A stretch of 64,000 nucleotides of DNA from JADFRD01 sp964538995 (lineage in GTDB: Bacteria; Fidelibacterota; Marinisomatia; Marinisomatales; TCS55), in contig CAZIFK010000001.1 of the NCBI GenBank assembly GCA_964538995.1, forward strand, positions 1 through 64,000, given 5' to 3'. Shown piece by piece: positions 36,596 through 45,685 of this stretch. A program made the position numbers and the translations under genes. The notes beneath the pieces were generated by a model. It searched no databases. It was not told where the DNA came from and worked only from the letters and a program-made list of their open reading frames with translations. The first letter of the stretch is position 1. Each line of letters begins with the position of its first letter.

Positions 36596-38716
36596 TCATT
36601 TTATTAATAGTATTTTACGCATTTTGGATTGTGAATTTGTTTCAGCACGGAGAAAATAAATCCCGGATGGAAGATGTGTATTAAAATTCATATTTTTTAT
36701 TCCTGCCGATATAAAACCTTCGAAAACAGCCTGAACATTTTGACCTAATAGATTAATTATAGTGATTTCAACAAATTGCTTTTTATCCATTGTAATCGAA
36801 AACGAGAAGTGATTATTGAAAGGATTTGGATAAGGATTACTTAAGATAAACGTAGATGGAATGATATCATCCCTTATCTGAACATTCGTCGAATCAAACC
36901 GGTAATATTGAAGCCCTCCAGCATGGGTACCGAAAATCAAGTCCGGTTCACTTTGGCCTTCTTTGTAAAAGGCTGCCGGTGCCAGGTTAATACCAATATA
37001 AGGAATATCTATTCTCAATTCAGCAATCAATTCTTCGCTGTCTAGATAAACAATCTCATACAGCTCACCTATCTTATTTCCGACTAGGATGTGTCCGTTT
37101 TCTAATACACAGGGCGATGCATTATCACCAATATCAATAGACACATAAGAAATAGAGTCAAAAACAGCAGAATCGGCAGTGCCCTGGTTCCAATAAACAT
37201 GAACCATACCGTTCTTATCCCCAATAACAAGGTCATCGTCCCCATCTTGATCAATGTCGCCAAAGGATGGTGTCGCACGACCACTCAAATCAATATTAAG
37301 GAAATCTAATTCCGGATCTCCAAAAATACAAAAATATGGAGTATTCTGGTATTGGTTTATTTTGTACAGTTTTCCATTGAACTCACCAATAAACAATTCA
37401 TCACCACCATCATTATTAAGATTAAAAAATACCGGAGCAAGATTGTTGCCTAAATTGAAAAACCATTTCGATCCATCACTAATAAATTCTATTTCAGCTG
37501 ATGACCCTTGATTATAGAAATAATATAAACTACCATTCCAATTTGAATTCGAACTATCTCTATCTGTTCCGATCCACATTTCTACTACATTCGAATTGCA
37601 ATTGGTTGTCAACGTCGGATGTGTTCCTGAAATATAATCCAAACCCGGAAGTAATCTGGATGTAACCATTTCAAAATTCCAATTTTCCGCGGTGCCATTG
37701 TTCTGAAAATAATAGAGATTGTCTAAGTATTCTATACCATAAGCTCCAGAGAGGACTCCAACAACCATATCGCCATCGCCATCTTCATCAAAATCAACAA
37801 TTCTGGCAATATTATGACCGGTGGTTGCTAAAGTCACTTCTGATGGAAAATCATCAATCATCAAAGAATCATCAAAATCCGGATTAGTAGATGTTCCATA
37901 ATTTTCGAGATAAAATAATCCCGGCTGATAAAAATCACCCCAGATCAAATCCAGATCATTATCATTATCCATGTCATAAAATTCAAACGCATTGGCACCA
38001 TGGCGTCCCGGTGTCCAAACAATCAGAATATCTTCAAATGTGTTTGTGACTAATTCCAGTTGTGGTATGCCGTCTGCAAAACTATGTCCCTGATAGTAGG
38101 CAAGACGTCCGGCAATATCCCCAACAAAATAATCCATATTTCCATCACTGTTAATATCAGTAACGGCTGGAATAACAATTTGCCCACCATAAACAGGCAG
38201 GTTATCAATATCCATCAACTCATTGGTCACGAGATCAAACACACCATTCATATTTGACCAATAACTCACATCGTCTGTGTTTTGTGTATGACTCAATAAG
38301 TCAATATCACCATCGTCATCAAAATCATGAAAAGCATACCACGTACCTACATTAATATTCTGAAATGATTTAGTAACTAATTCAAACTGCGGTAAATAAT
38401 ATCCAGTATCAGGAATAACTGTTGCGACCCCTTCCCAATACTGTAGATAACCATCGCGGTCATTCACGAAACAATCTATAATCCCATCATTATTCCAATC
38501 AATAAATCTTGGATCAGGTTGATTTAAACCACCGGTAAATGGCGCTTCAATCTCCACTCCATCTATTAAGATTGGAAATGGATTTACATCACGAATGTAA
38601 CCTTGGGGAAAAATATAATTCAAAAATAGAATTATTGTGCCATAGTATATTAATCGAGGGTTGTTCAAAGCATTATTAACCACATCTATTAATATCTTAC
38701 TCATAATGTTCATCAA
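36596..38716 (-). CDS. Exported FG-GAP/VCBS-repeat protein with type IX sorting domain
   Basis: A 706-residue secreted protein. After an N-terminal hydrophobic signal (IYYGTIILFLNYIFPQG), about six integrin-like FG-GAP/VCBS units with calcium loops are visible: DFDDDGDIDLLS, DINSDGNMDYFVGD, DMDNDNDLDLIWGD, DFDEDGDGDMVVGV, DIDQDGDDDLVIGD and a divergent NLNNDGGDELFIGE. They should form a seven-bladed beta-propeller that binds Ca2+. The C-terminus (about 625-706) is a T9SS sorting domain (NPYPNPFNNHFSF to MRKILLIK). It is probably an adhesin or carbohydrate/protein-binding surface protein. Start uncertain: TTG 38716, ATG 38713 or ATG 38704. Confidence 0.9.
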   Translation of the reverse strand: MMNIMSKILIDVVNNALNNPRLIYYGTIILFLNYIFPQGYIRDVNPFPILIDGVEIEAPFTGGLNQPDPRFIDWNNDGIIDCFVNDRDGYLQYWEGVATVIPDTGYYLPQFELVTKSFQNINVGTWYAFHDFDDDGDIDLLSHTQNTDDVSYWSNMNGVFDLVTNELMDIDNLPVYGGQIVIPAVTDINSDGNMDYFVGDIAGRLAYYQGHSFADGIPQLELVTNTFEDILIVWTPGRHGANAFEFYDMDNDNDLDLIWGDFYQPGLFYLENYGTSTNPDFDDSLMIDDFPSEVTLATTGHNIARIVDFDEDGDGDMVVGVLSGAYGIEYLDNLYYFQNNGTAENWNFEMVTSRLLPGLDYISGTHPTLTTNCNSNVVEMWIGTDRDSSNSNWNGSLYYFYNQGSSAEIEFISDGSKWFFNLGNNLAPVFFNLNNDGGDELFIGEFNGKLYKINQYQNTPYFCIFGDPELDFLNIDLSGRATPSFGDIDQDGDDDLVIGDKNGMVHVYWNQGTADSAVFDSISYVSIDIGDNASPCVLENGHILVGNKIGELYEIVYLDSEELIAELRIDIPYIGINLAPAAFYKEGQSEPDLIFGTHAGGLQYYRFDSTNVQIRDDIIPSTFILSNPYPNPFNNHFSFSITMDKKQFVEITIINLLGQNVQAVFEGFISAGIKNMNFNTHLPSGIYFLRAETNSQSKMRKILLIK

Positions 38717-39089
38717 AGTTTATTGGGAGAATTATGGAAACATAAAGAATGGCTAAAGCATAGTTTGTTATTAAATAATTACGAAAAATCATCCATTATT
38801 TTCTTTAAACATATTAAGAGATTTACGACAATAATCCATAGTTAATATTAATATTTCATTTTAAATAGATTAAATAAAAGATACTGTTGATCAGTTTAAT
38901 TGAAATGATAATTTAAAAATGATCTGTATTTTTTACTTAATCTTTTTTAATATCACCCGGGTTTAGTTATTAATAAATAATATATAGGAGATTTTATGAC
39001 CAGTAAATCAATTACAATATTTCAATATCTAATTATGTTAAAATATACCTGATCCAACCTAGGATTGGCCAATTAGATACTTATTAAGA
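38717..39089. other. 373-base divergent intergenic region with a mini-ORF
   Basis: Very AT-rich spacer between two oppositely oriented type IX cargo genes. It must hold both promoters. On the + strand, AGGAG five bases before ATG 38996 starts a frame of 18 codons ending at TGA 39050-39052 (MTSKSITIFQYLIMLKYT), 37 bases upstream of the real gene. No strong inverted repeats. Confidence 0.5.
38996..39052 (+). CDS. Possible 18-residue leader peptide
   Basis: A mini-ORF with the best ribosome binding site in this region (AGGAG, spacing five) but only 18 codons. The following cargo gene at 39090 has no comparable ribosome site, so the mini-ORF could act as a translated leader, or be the start of a decayed gene. 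No similarity can be claimed. Confidence 0.25.
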   Translation: MTSKSITIFQYLIMLKYT

Positions 39090-40082
39090 ATGACGTTAAT
39101 AAAAATCCTTATTGTTTATACTGTCTTAATTCAAGGTTTAACTAATATATATGGCCAAGTCTATCAAGATACCGTATATAGTTCACCTGATTTGGATGGT
39201 AGAATATATTATGTGTACTATTTTCAGGCCGGTGATTATTATATAAGTACAATTGATGTTAAGGGGATTGTAGGTGATTCATATACTTGGTGGCCTGACG
39301 AATCTTATATAGGAAGAGCTTATGTCAGTTTTGATATATCCTCCGTTTTATTATCTGTAGGTCAATTCCAACTTGAAAGTGTTCAATTTAATATTTACCA
39401 ACGAAGTTCTATTGGAAATAACAATGATGATTTATTTCCTATTTTTTTCGATAAACCAACTTATTTGGTACCCTGTATCATGGATCATATCATTTATGGC
39501 GATACACTGGATACGACTGATTTCACTGCCGGTGATATCAATGATTTAAATACTCTTACTTCAAATATTGGTTCTATTTCGACAACACCTGATATTGGCT
39601 GGCGATCATTGGATATTACTGAATACGTATTGGATGATTTATCATCCGGCAGGGATAAAAGCCAGTTTCGAATTAGATTTTTAATACCGCATGATAATGA
39701 TTTTATGCACGATGCTCTTATTTTTCTGTTAGGAAATCACTCTATATCTAAACCATATATTATTTTAAACTATGTTGAGAGTACATCGATCAATAACGAT
39801 CCCTTAAAAAACTTACCTGCTAATTTTATTCTACATCAGAATTATCCCAACCCATTTAATCCTTTAACAAATATTTCGTACCAAATAAACCAATCAACAT
39901 TTGTAGATATTTCAATTTATGATATCAATGGAAATCTAGTTGAATCATTGGTACGAGATAGTAAAAATCCCGGTAACTTTTCAGTGATTTGGGATGCAAA
40001 TAGATTTAATTCAGGTATTTATTTTTATAAAATAACTGCCGGTGAATTTTCTGATACAAAAAAATGTTTATTAGTCAAGTAG
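39090..40082 (+). CDS. Exported DNRLRE-like domain protein with type IX sorting domain
   Basis: A 330-residue secreted protein: signal peptide to about residue 22 (LTNIYGQ), then a beta-sandwich resembling the DNRLRE/CBM96-type domain (about 25-235), recognised from GRAYVSFDISSVLL...QLESVQFNIYQ, WRSLDITEYVLDDLSSGR, and the closing SKPYIILNYVE. Such domains bind or coat polysaccharides. Residues about 245-330 form a type IX sorting domain (LHQNYPNPFNPLTNISY to KKCLLVK). It is the smallest cargo protein here and could be a surface carbohydrate-binding or structural protein. It diverges from the VCBS cargo gene. Confidence 0.85.
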   Translation: MTLIKILIVYTVLIQGLTNIYGQVYQDTVYSSPDLDGRIYYVYYFQAGDYYISTIDVKGIVGDSYTWWPDESYIGRAYVSFDISSVLLSVGQFQLESVQFNIYQRSSIGNNNDDLFPIFFDKPTYLVPCIMDHIIYGDTLDTTDFTAGDINDLNTLTSNIGSISTTPDIGWRSLDITEYVLDDLSSGRDKSQFRIRFLIPHDNDFMHDALIFLLGNHSISKPYIILNYVESTSINNDPLKNLPANFILHQNYPNPFNPLTNISYQINQSTFVDISIYDINGNLVESLVRDSKNPGNFSVIWDANRFNSGIYFYKITAGEFSDTKKCLLVK

Positions 40083-40108
40083 ACAAATTAAAAATATAGT
40101 TACCTTTT

Positions 40109-41542
40109 TTATTCTAAAACAGCTGAAGCAGTACTCGTATCAATTTCCCAAATGATTAGCCGTTCAAGTTCGTCGTATAAACTCAATTTACGTAGTAAAT
40201 ATGGTGGAAGAGCTCGAAACAGAAGACGAATGGAAATAGTTATTTCTGATCCGCCGCCAGGGACAATAGTCGGTAAATCTAACAAATAATTGACAATCTT
40301 CGAACCGCTTACAGGTAATGTATTATCATTCATCCAAGTCATATTTTCGACGGAAACTGCCGAGTCACCCTCGTCATTATACAATACAGTTTGGAACACA
40401 TTCAACTGGGGATCAAACGCATTATCTGGATCAGTATGAAAATCATAAATGTCTCCATTTTCATCCAAATATCCAGATTTAAAAATAGTATCACCATCAA
40501 CCGTTGCGAAAACTTCCAACCATAGCTGCCTTGTAAATGGAACTCCGGACGGGAAATTATGCCCAGCATTATTGGTTACAATCAATTTTATAGATAATTG
40601 TTCGGACAAATTGATGGTATCCGGAAGTGATTCAAAGAAATTCACTTCTGCAGATCCATTCAATAATTCGGCAATCGCGGGTATTAACAATTCATTTTGT
40701 GAATCTTCGAGTATCGATGTTCCCACTCCGGGGAAATAGTGGCGATGTAGATTTTTTCGTAAAGGTCCTCCCTCTGCGGCATAGCCTTCATACAAAGGCA
40801 TGTGGCACGTCTGGCATTCTGTACCCATTGCTTTAAAAGCTGATCGTTCCCATTCTGAATTCGTCACCTCTGCGTCTACTCCGTTCACAGTCAGGTTATG
40901 ACAATTACGGCAATATTCGGATTGATCATACCCGGCATGAAATGCGGATTTATGAAATGTGTTTTCCTGAGGGTCTTCCAGTGTACCATACCGGGTTCCA
41001 TCTGTATAAAGCTTAAAATCGGCTGTTTCATAAGCCTGATCATCTGTTTGAATATCCGTGGATTCCGGTAGATGAGTTATTGTATGGCACACATCGCAGG
41101 TAACACCATCCTGGATCTGCTGAGGGAGAGTATTTGATACTGAAATTGTAAAATTCTCATGATCGGTTATTGCATCCGTTAATGCCGCAATAGGGCTGTG
41201 GCATTGTACACAAAAATCACCAAGTTCTTCGCCAACAGCCTTATGAGCTGTTTGTGAACTTCGTTGCAGAGCAAACCAAATTGGGTCACTCATTGAATAG
41301 GCATGCATAGATGCAGCCCATTCTTCAAAATAAACCGGATGACATGTCTGACAATCAGCCGCAGGTGAAAAATCCTCTACTTTAAACGTTGTTTGATAAG
41401 GTAGTTCGGTAACGGATTTTTCCTTGCCTGAGTCATCACAACTAACAATCAAGAAAAATAAGAACCCTATGCAAAACTTAGAGTATGAAGAAAAAAGTTT
41501 TAAAATTTGTCTGATTAAGGCGGGAAACGCAATGAATAGCAT
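40109..41542 (-). CDS. Pentahaem cytochrome c lipoprotein (cytochrome c554-like)
   Basis: Contains five CxxCH haem motifs, in order CQTCH, CVQCH, CDVCH, CRNCH and CQTCH, spread over about 180 residues; the first repeats follow the c554 pattern CQTCHPVYFEEWAASMHAYSM. A C-terminal beta-rich region of about 200 residues includes NNAGHNFPSG. The lipobox IVSC follows FLFFL, so the mature protein is an envelope lipoprotein that carries electrons. The start is doubtful: the frame is open to 41710, but 41462-41621 is a MITE-like palindrome; ATG 41542, inside it, is the first ATG that leaves the signal sequence intact, and no ribosome site is visible. It is the last gene of the dsbD-tlpA-M1-YVTN run. 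Confidence 0.85.
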   Translation of the reverse strand: MLFIAFPALIRQILKLFSSYSKFCIGFLFFLIVSCDDSGKEKSVTELPYQTTFKVEDFSPAADCQTCHPVYFEEWAASMHAYSMSDPIWFALQRSSQTAHKAVGEELGDFCVQCHSPIAALTDAITDHENFTISVSNTLPQQIQDGVTCDVCHTITHLPESTDIQTDDQAYETADFKLYTDGTRYGTLEDPQENTFHKSAFHAGYDQSEYCRNCHNLTVNGVDAEVTNSEWERSAFKAMGTECQTCHMPLYEGYAAEGGPLRKNLHRHYFPGVGTSILEDSQNELLIPAIAELLNGSAEVNFFESLPDTINLSEQLSIKLIVTNNAGHNFPSGVPFTRQLWLEVFATVDGDTIFKSGYLDENGDIYDFHTDPDNAFDPQLNVFQTVLYNDEGDSAVSVENMTWMNDNTLPVSGSKIVNYLLDLPTIVPGGGSEITISIRLLFRALPPYLLRKLSLYDELERLIIWEIDTSTASAVLE

Positions 41543-41626
41543 AGCTATTAATAAGTTTTCCAACGAAAAGCAGGCGAATTTTATACTTTTTAATTTGTGC
41601 TTTAGGTTTTGCATAGGGTTCAATAA
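41457..41626. mobile_element. MITE-like palindromic element overlapping the cytochrome start
   Basis: A 160-bp block (41462-41621) begins with GAACCCTATGCAAAAC and ends with its exact complement GTTTTGCATAGGGTTC (41606-41621), 16 of 16 bases. The arms remain roughly 65-70% complementary all the way to the centre (AATAGC-ATA-GCTATT near 41535-41549). AATAA stands directly outside both ends (41457-41461 and 41622-41626), as a five-base target duplication would. It encodes no transposase. In the AT-rich context a five-base match alone is weak evidence; the long inverted ends are strong. It lies between the YVTN gene and the signal peptide of the cytochrome. Confidence 0.65.
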
Positions 41627-41657
41627 AGGAAATAAAAAATGAAGTAACCTATCCAAT

Positions 41658-42725
41658 CTAATGGACGATGGCCACTCCTGTGGGCATGGGGTCTGTTTCA
41701 CTGGCATCACCTAATTCAATTGTGTATAATAATTTTTCATTAGTAGTATCATAAACATATGCGGAGCCGCTTCCGGGTGAAGTTACTACTAAAAGCTCAC
41801 CGTCTTCAGATAATGCACAGCCATGTAGCAAATTCATAGAATCGTCAGTAAGTGTTTTTATTTCACTGGTCAACTGATTAAAAATAGTAACTGAATTAGC
41901 CATCCGGTTAACAACGAAGAGTTTTTCTCCATCGTCTGACAATTTGAGATGCCAAGGCATCACACCAGTAGTGATTGACGTTAGACTATCACCTGTAGCT
42001 GTATCAAATACCCGAACCTGCATTTTGTTCGAGCAGGAAACGTATAATCTGGAATCATCTTGGCTCAATTCCAGTTCTAGTGCATTGTAAAAGCCATCGT
42101 TTATTTCGTAGGAAGATGGCACATCTGAACCGATGCGAAAATTTTGGGGTTGATAATTCAATTCGCCAATCCTGTCGGTTTCGATTTTAAAAAAGTGGGA
42201 TGCTTGATTGCTGGATACCCATAATGTTTCTCCATCTGAACTCAATGCAATACCGTGCGGTGAGTCGGCTCCAACATTAACGGTTCCGACAACATTCATA
42301 TTCTGTGTATCAATTTTATGTACCAATTGCGATGAGGTGCTCAATCCCATCATGGGCATGAATCGTGAAATATAGAGATATTGACTTGTTTCATCTAATG
42401 CCATTAATGCAGGCATATTTCCGATATGAACAGAATCCACAAGTTCATCTGTTTGCAAATCAAATTTCAAAACGTATCCAGATGAAATCAAAGTACAATA
42501 CCAATAATTCTGAATTTCATCAATAACGATATAATGGGGCATATCACTTGTATTGGTAAAATCCACATCGATGTATTTTAAAACTTCCCCTTCATTGATA
42601 TCCAGAACCACAATTTTATCCTGACCCTGAAGAGTTACATATGCTTTATGGATGTCTTGTGGATTTCTATCATCACATCCAAAGACAACGAGCAGTATTA
42701 AAATTAAATGTAATTTTTTTATCAT
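41658..42725 (-). CDS. YVTN/40-residue beta-propeller lipoprotein
   Basis: A 355-residue lipoprotein: signal to the lipobox VFGC (Cys17), then a seven-bladed propeller of the YncE/40-residue YVTN type. Repeat units are seen as KAYVTLQGQDKIVVLDI, QYLYISRFMPM, ETLWVSSNQASHFFKIE, SRLYVSCSNKMQVRVFD, EKLFVVNRMANSVTIFN and ELLVVTSPGSGSAYVYD. Such proteins often accompany redox enzymes and multihaem cytochromes, but their roles vary. It is co-directional with, and 36 bases from, the inverted-repeat element and the pentahaem cytochrome, and its ATG overlaps the stop of the M1-peptidase gene by four bases. Confidence 0.88.
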   Translation of the reverse strand: MIKKLHLILILLVVFGCDDRNPQDIHKAYVTLQGQDKIVVLDINEGEVLKYIDVDFTNTSDMPHYIVIDEIQNYWYCTLISSGYVLKFDLQTDELVDSVHIGNMPALMALDETSQYLYISRFMPMMGLSTSSQLVHKIDTQNMNVVGTVNVGADSPHGIALSSDGETLWVSSNQASHFFKIETDRIGELNYQPQNFRIGSDVPSSYEINDGFYNALELELSQDDSRLYVSCSNKMQVRVFDTATGDSLTSITTGVMPWHLKLSDDGEKLFVVNRMANSVTIFNQLTSEIKTLTDDSMNLLHGCALSEDGELLVVTSPGSGSAYVYDTTNEKLLYTIELGDASETDPMPTGVAIVH

Positions 42726-45670
42726 ATGCTTTTTGAAAAACTAAATAACCACTTATCATTATGAAAACGAATCCCTTCCTTATTTATACTCACATCTTTT
42801 ACAAGAAAAGGAGCGTCTAACCGAATATAAAATTTCTTACCCAAAATTGAATGAGTCAATCGTAATCCAACACCGGCATCAAACAAATAATCACCATTAA
42901 ATTCTTTATCACCCTGTGAATATTTACTACCCCATATCCAACCGTCATCGATAAAAACAGCTAATTCAAGACTGATTGCTTTAATTGAAGGTTTGAAGAA
43001 TATTTCAACTGAATTTGCAATGACGGATTCAGCGCCAACCAGTCCTTCTCCAAAATATCCACGGAGATTCGCATCGCCCGATAAATGATAATGGTTGCGA
43101 AGATCGACGTTTCCATAAAATGATGACTCATCCCTTAAAAACGGCTTTGAATAAAGATCTCCAGATCCTGCCCCTTCAATTGTATACCGTTCTTGGGAAG
43201 GAACACCGTTATCACTGATCATGTGACCTAAAATAGACCGATTGCGGATGCCTATTTTATTTTTACTAAAATCAAAAGAAATAATTGTATTAAAACGTGA
43301 AAATGACCAATGGGAGGCGGAACCTATAGTCGAGGCCATATCCATGTCAATATTGACATTATTCAAAATAGAAAAACTATATTTTCCAAAGATGACAGCA
43401 ACCTGGCCCAAGTCGTATAAATTAGTTCTGAGTGTATCGGCATTGGTCACATAAAATCCAATAGACGAATAATGTGACATGAAATCGGCATAAGCTTCAT
43501 TTAAATGATTTTTTATTTCCACACCATAGCCACTGACGGCACCCAAATCATAAGCATGAACAGAAGTTGAATAACTCTGAAAACTATGTACAGGTTTACG
43601 ATTGCCTGAATACGACCAGTATATTTTGTTTGAATCTAGAGCATAATTCAGCTTGAAATTTAAATTCTCCCAGTATCCATATTTTCTACTCATCCAGATT
43701 CCAGGAATATACCCATCCAATTCATGGTAGGATAAGGTAGGCGTCCAACGCATATAATACTTATTTCGAGGGTTGTAATTAGTTTCAATCCATCGGAATT
43801 GTCTTTCACTTGGCATTCGTCCACTACTATTGTTCCGTCGATCAGCATCCAGCGTTTGTACATCAGGATCTAATACGATTGAATTTGGTTCTTCGTCCAC
43901 ATTGAAAACAAATGTATCTTTTTCTCTCCACAAATGATTCTTCCACCAAATGCGTTTTTTTGATCCATTCTCCATGGTTACTTCCAAAAGCTGGGGCATC
44001 TCTCTTGTTCCAAGTTTTACAATATCCACTTCGACTTGCCAACTATCATCCAGCTTTGTTTTTTTCCATTTATCGATACCATAATCAAGGACTCGAGTAT
44101 TATGAAGCCAGGGATTAAAAAACCAGTCCAACTCTACCCCGCTCACATCTTCCATGGCCGTTAAAAAATGATCTTCATTGGGATGTTTCAACTCCCAGCG
44201 ATCGTAATATTCCTGCATGGCCGAATAAAAAAGAGAATCTTCTAAAATATATTTTAGTTCGTTTAACATTAAGGATGGTTTAGTATAGGCGTTCATCCGA
44301 TATGAACCCCCATTATTAAACATAAACGATTTGCGGCTGATAGGTTCATCGCTTCCGCTGGTTTGATAACGAATTGTCGACCATTGGGTTCGATCAAGTG
44401 CGCTGTTAAACAAACCGTGTTTTTTTACAAACGGCTTGTATCTTTCTGACTCTTTTAAATCAAAACCATGTGGACCATATCGGTCCACCAAATATTCTCT
44501 TGTTTGAAATGTTGTAAATCCCTCATCCAGCCAGGCTTCATCCGTTTCATTGTTTCCTAGGATTCCATAAAACCAGATATGACCAATTTCATGAACGATG
44601 AGCCCTTCTCTTTCGCTGCCGTTCATTACCAGCATGGGATATTCCATACCGCCGCCTTTTAAGCGGTCCGTGGTTGTCACTTGAGGATACGGATACAAAC
44701 CATACTTAGTGCTTAACCATTCCAATGCTCGTTCAGATCGTTTGACTACTTTTTTCGTCCATTTTTCTCCATTCTTCTCATTGAACAATACATGAACATC
44801 AATACCATTCCAGGATCCAGACTCATATAAAAATGTTGGGGAAGTAATCCAGGCAAAATCATGAACTTGTTCGGCGTGAAATGTAACCGTTCGACGCAAG
44901 GAAGAATCGATTTCAATCTTATTGTCCTGGTATTCTTTTAGCCACTCTTTGAAATCCTTGGAAGTATCAACAGTAACTGTTTCCCATCCAGGACTTCCTT
45001 CTGTTACAAATCCTGTCGCTCCAACTGTATACCAACTTGGGACATTGATCGTCACATCGAATGTTCCAAATTCACCATAAAATTCGCCGGAGGCATGGAA
45101 AGGATCATTATGCCAACCCTTTGCATCGTACACAACCATTTTCGGATACCATTGCGCGAAATTGTATTGTTCGTCAACGCGACCGGCTCGTTCGACCTGC
45201 TCACCTACATGATGAACCCAATCAAATTTTATCGTTAATGTTTCGCCTGGCTTTAACAGTGTTGATAAATCTGCTGATAAAATTGTGTCATCCACTTGAA
45301 ATGTATCTGCAAGTATGACCCCATTTTTTGTTATTGTAAAGTTGCTTACATCGATTTTACTGAAATAAGAATCCAAACCTTTGATAAAATTTGCCGCTCG
45401 GCCCAACCGTCCAAATATCTGCAGATATTCCCGATGTTTGACCGAACCTTCCTGGAAGGCGTTGGGCAGAAGATGTAAATACATATTATTTAGTTCATCA
45501 GGTGAATTATTTGTATAATGAATTATGGAACTTCCACCCACCGTATGTTCCTTGATGTCCAACTTAACGTCCATTGTATAATGAACGAATTGCTGAAAAT
45601 ATTCCTCTTCAGGAAATATTATAGAGGTGAAAATGAGCAGACTTGCTGCCCAATATAGGTGTTTATTCAT
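42722..45670 (-). CDS. M1-family aminopeptidase fused to an Omp85-like outer-membrane barrel
   Basis: A 982-residue envelope protein. Signal peptide about 1-20. Residues about 25-560 are a gluzincin M1 peptidase: GGMEYP at 340-345 (the GAMEN substrate loop), zinc motif HEIGH at 360-364 and the third ligand Glu383 in AWLDEGFTTF. Residues about 640-982 look like a transmembrane beta-barrel with an Omp85/surface-antigen end: LRGY at 869-872, VFIDDGW, FDAGVGLRL and IRLDAPF, and a hydrophobic C-terminal strand. If right, the peptidase domain would be anchored by its own barrel. Soluble or lipoprotein M1 enzymes are common; this fusion is less usual. AAGGAC precedes the ATG. Confidence 0.85.
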   Translation of the reverse strand: MNKHLYWAASLLIFTSIIFPEEEYFQQFVHYTMDVKLDIKEHTVGGSSIIHYTNNSPDELNNMYLHLLPNAFQEGSVKHREYLQIFGRLGRAANFIKGLDSYFSKIDVSNFTITKNGVILADTFQVDDTILSADLSTLLKPGETLTIKFDWVHHVGEQVERAGRVDEQYNFAQWYPKMVVYDAKGWHNDPFHASGEFYGEFGTFDVTINVPSWYTVGATGFVTEGSPGWETVTVDTSKDFKEWLKEYQDNKIEIDSSLRRTVTFHAEQVHDFAWITSPTFLYESGSWNGIDVHVLFNEKNGEKWTKKVVKRSERALEWLSTKYGLYPYPQVTTTDRLKGGGMEYPMLVMNGSEREGLIVHEIGHIWFYGILGNNETDEAWLDEGFTTFQTREYLVDRYGPHGFDLKESERYKPFVKKHGLFNSALDRTQWSTIRYQTSGSDEPISRKSFMFNNGGSYRMNAYTKPSLMLNELKYILEDSLFYSAMQEYYDRWELKHPNEDHFLTAMEDVSGVELDWFFNPWLHNTRVLDYGIDKWKKTKLDDSWQVEVDIVKLGTREMPQLLEVTMENGSKKRIWWKNHLWREKDTFVFNVDEEPNSIVLDPDVQTLDADRRNNSSGRMPSERQFRWIETNYNPRNKYYMRWTPTLSYHELDGYIPGIWMSRKYGYWENLNFKLNYALDSNKIYWSYSGNRKPVHSFQSYSTSVHAYDLGAVSGYGVEIKNHLNEAYADFMSHYSSIGFYVTNADTLRTNLYDLGQVAVIFGKYSFSILNNVNIDMDMASTIGSASHWSFSRFNTIISFDFSKNKIGIRNRSILGHMISDNGVPSQERYTIEGAGSGDLYSKPFLRDESSFYGNVDLRNHYHLSGDANLRGYFGEGLVGAESVIANSVEIFFKPSIKAISLELAVFIDDGWIWGSKYSQGDKEFNGDYLFDAGVGLRLTHSILGKKFYIRLDAPFLVKDVSINKEGIRFHNDKWLFSFSKSI

Positions 45671-45685
45671 GGGTCCTTAACCTTA

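Noticed and set aside
41543..41710. Extension of the cytochrome frame to 41710
   Set aside because: It would overlap the 3' end of the YVTN gene by 53 bases and read through both halves of the palindromic element; not a plausible signal peptide.
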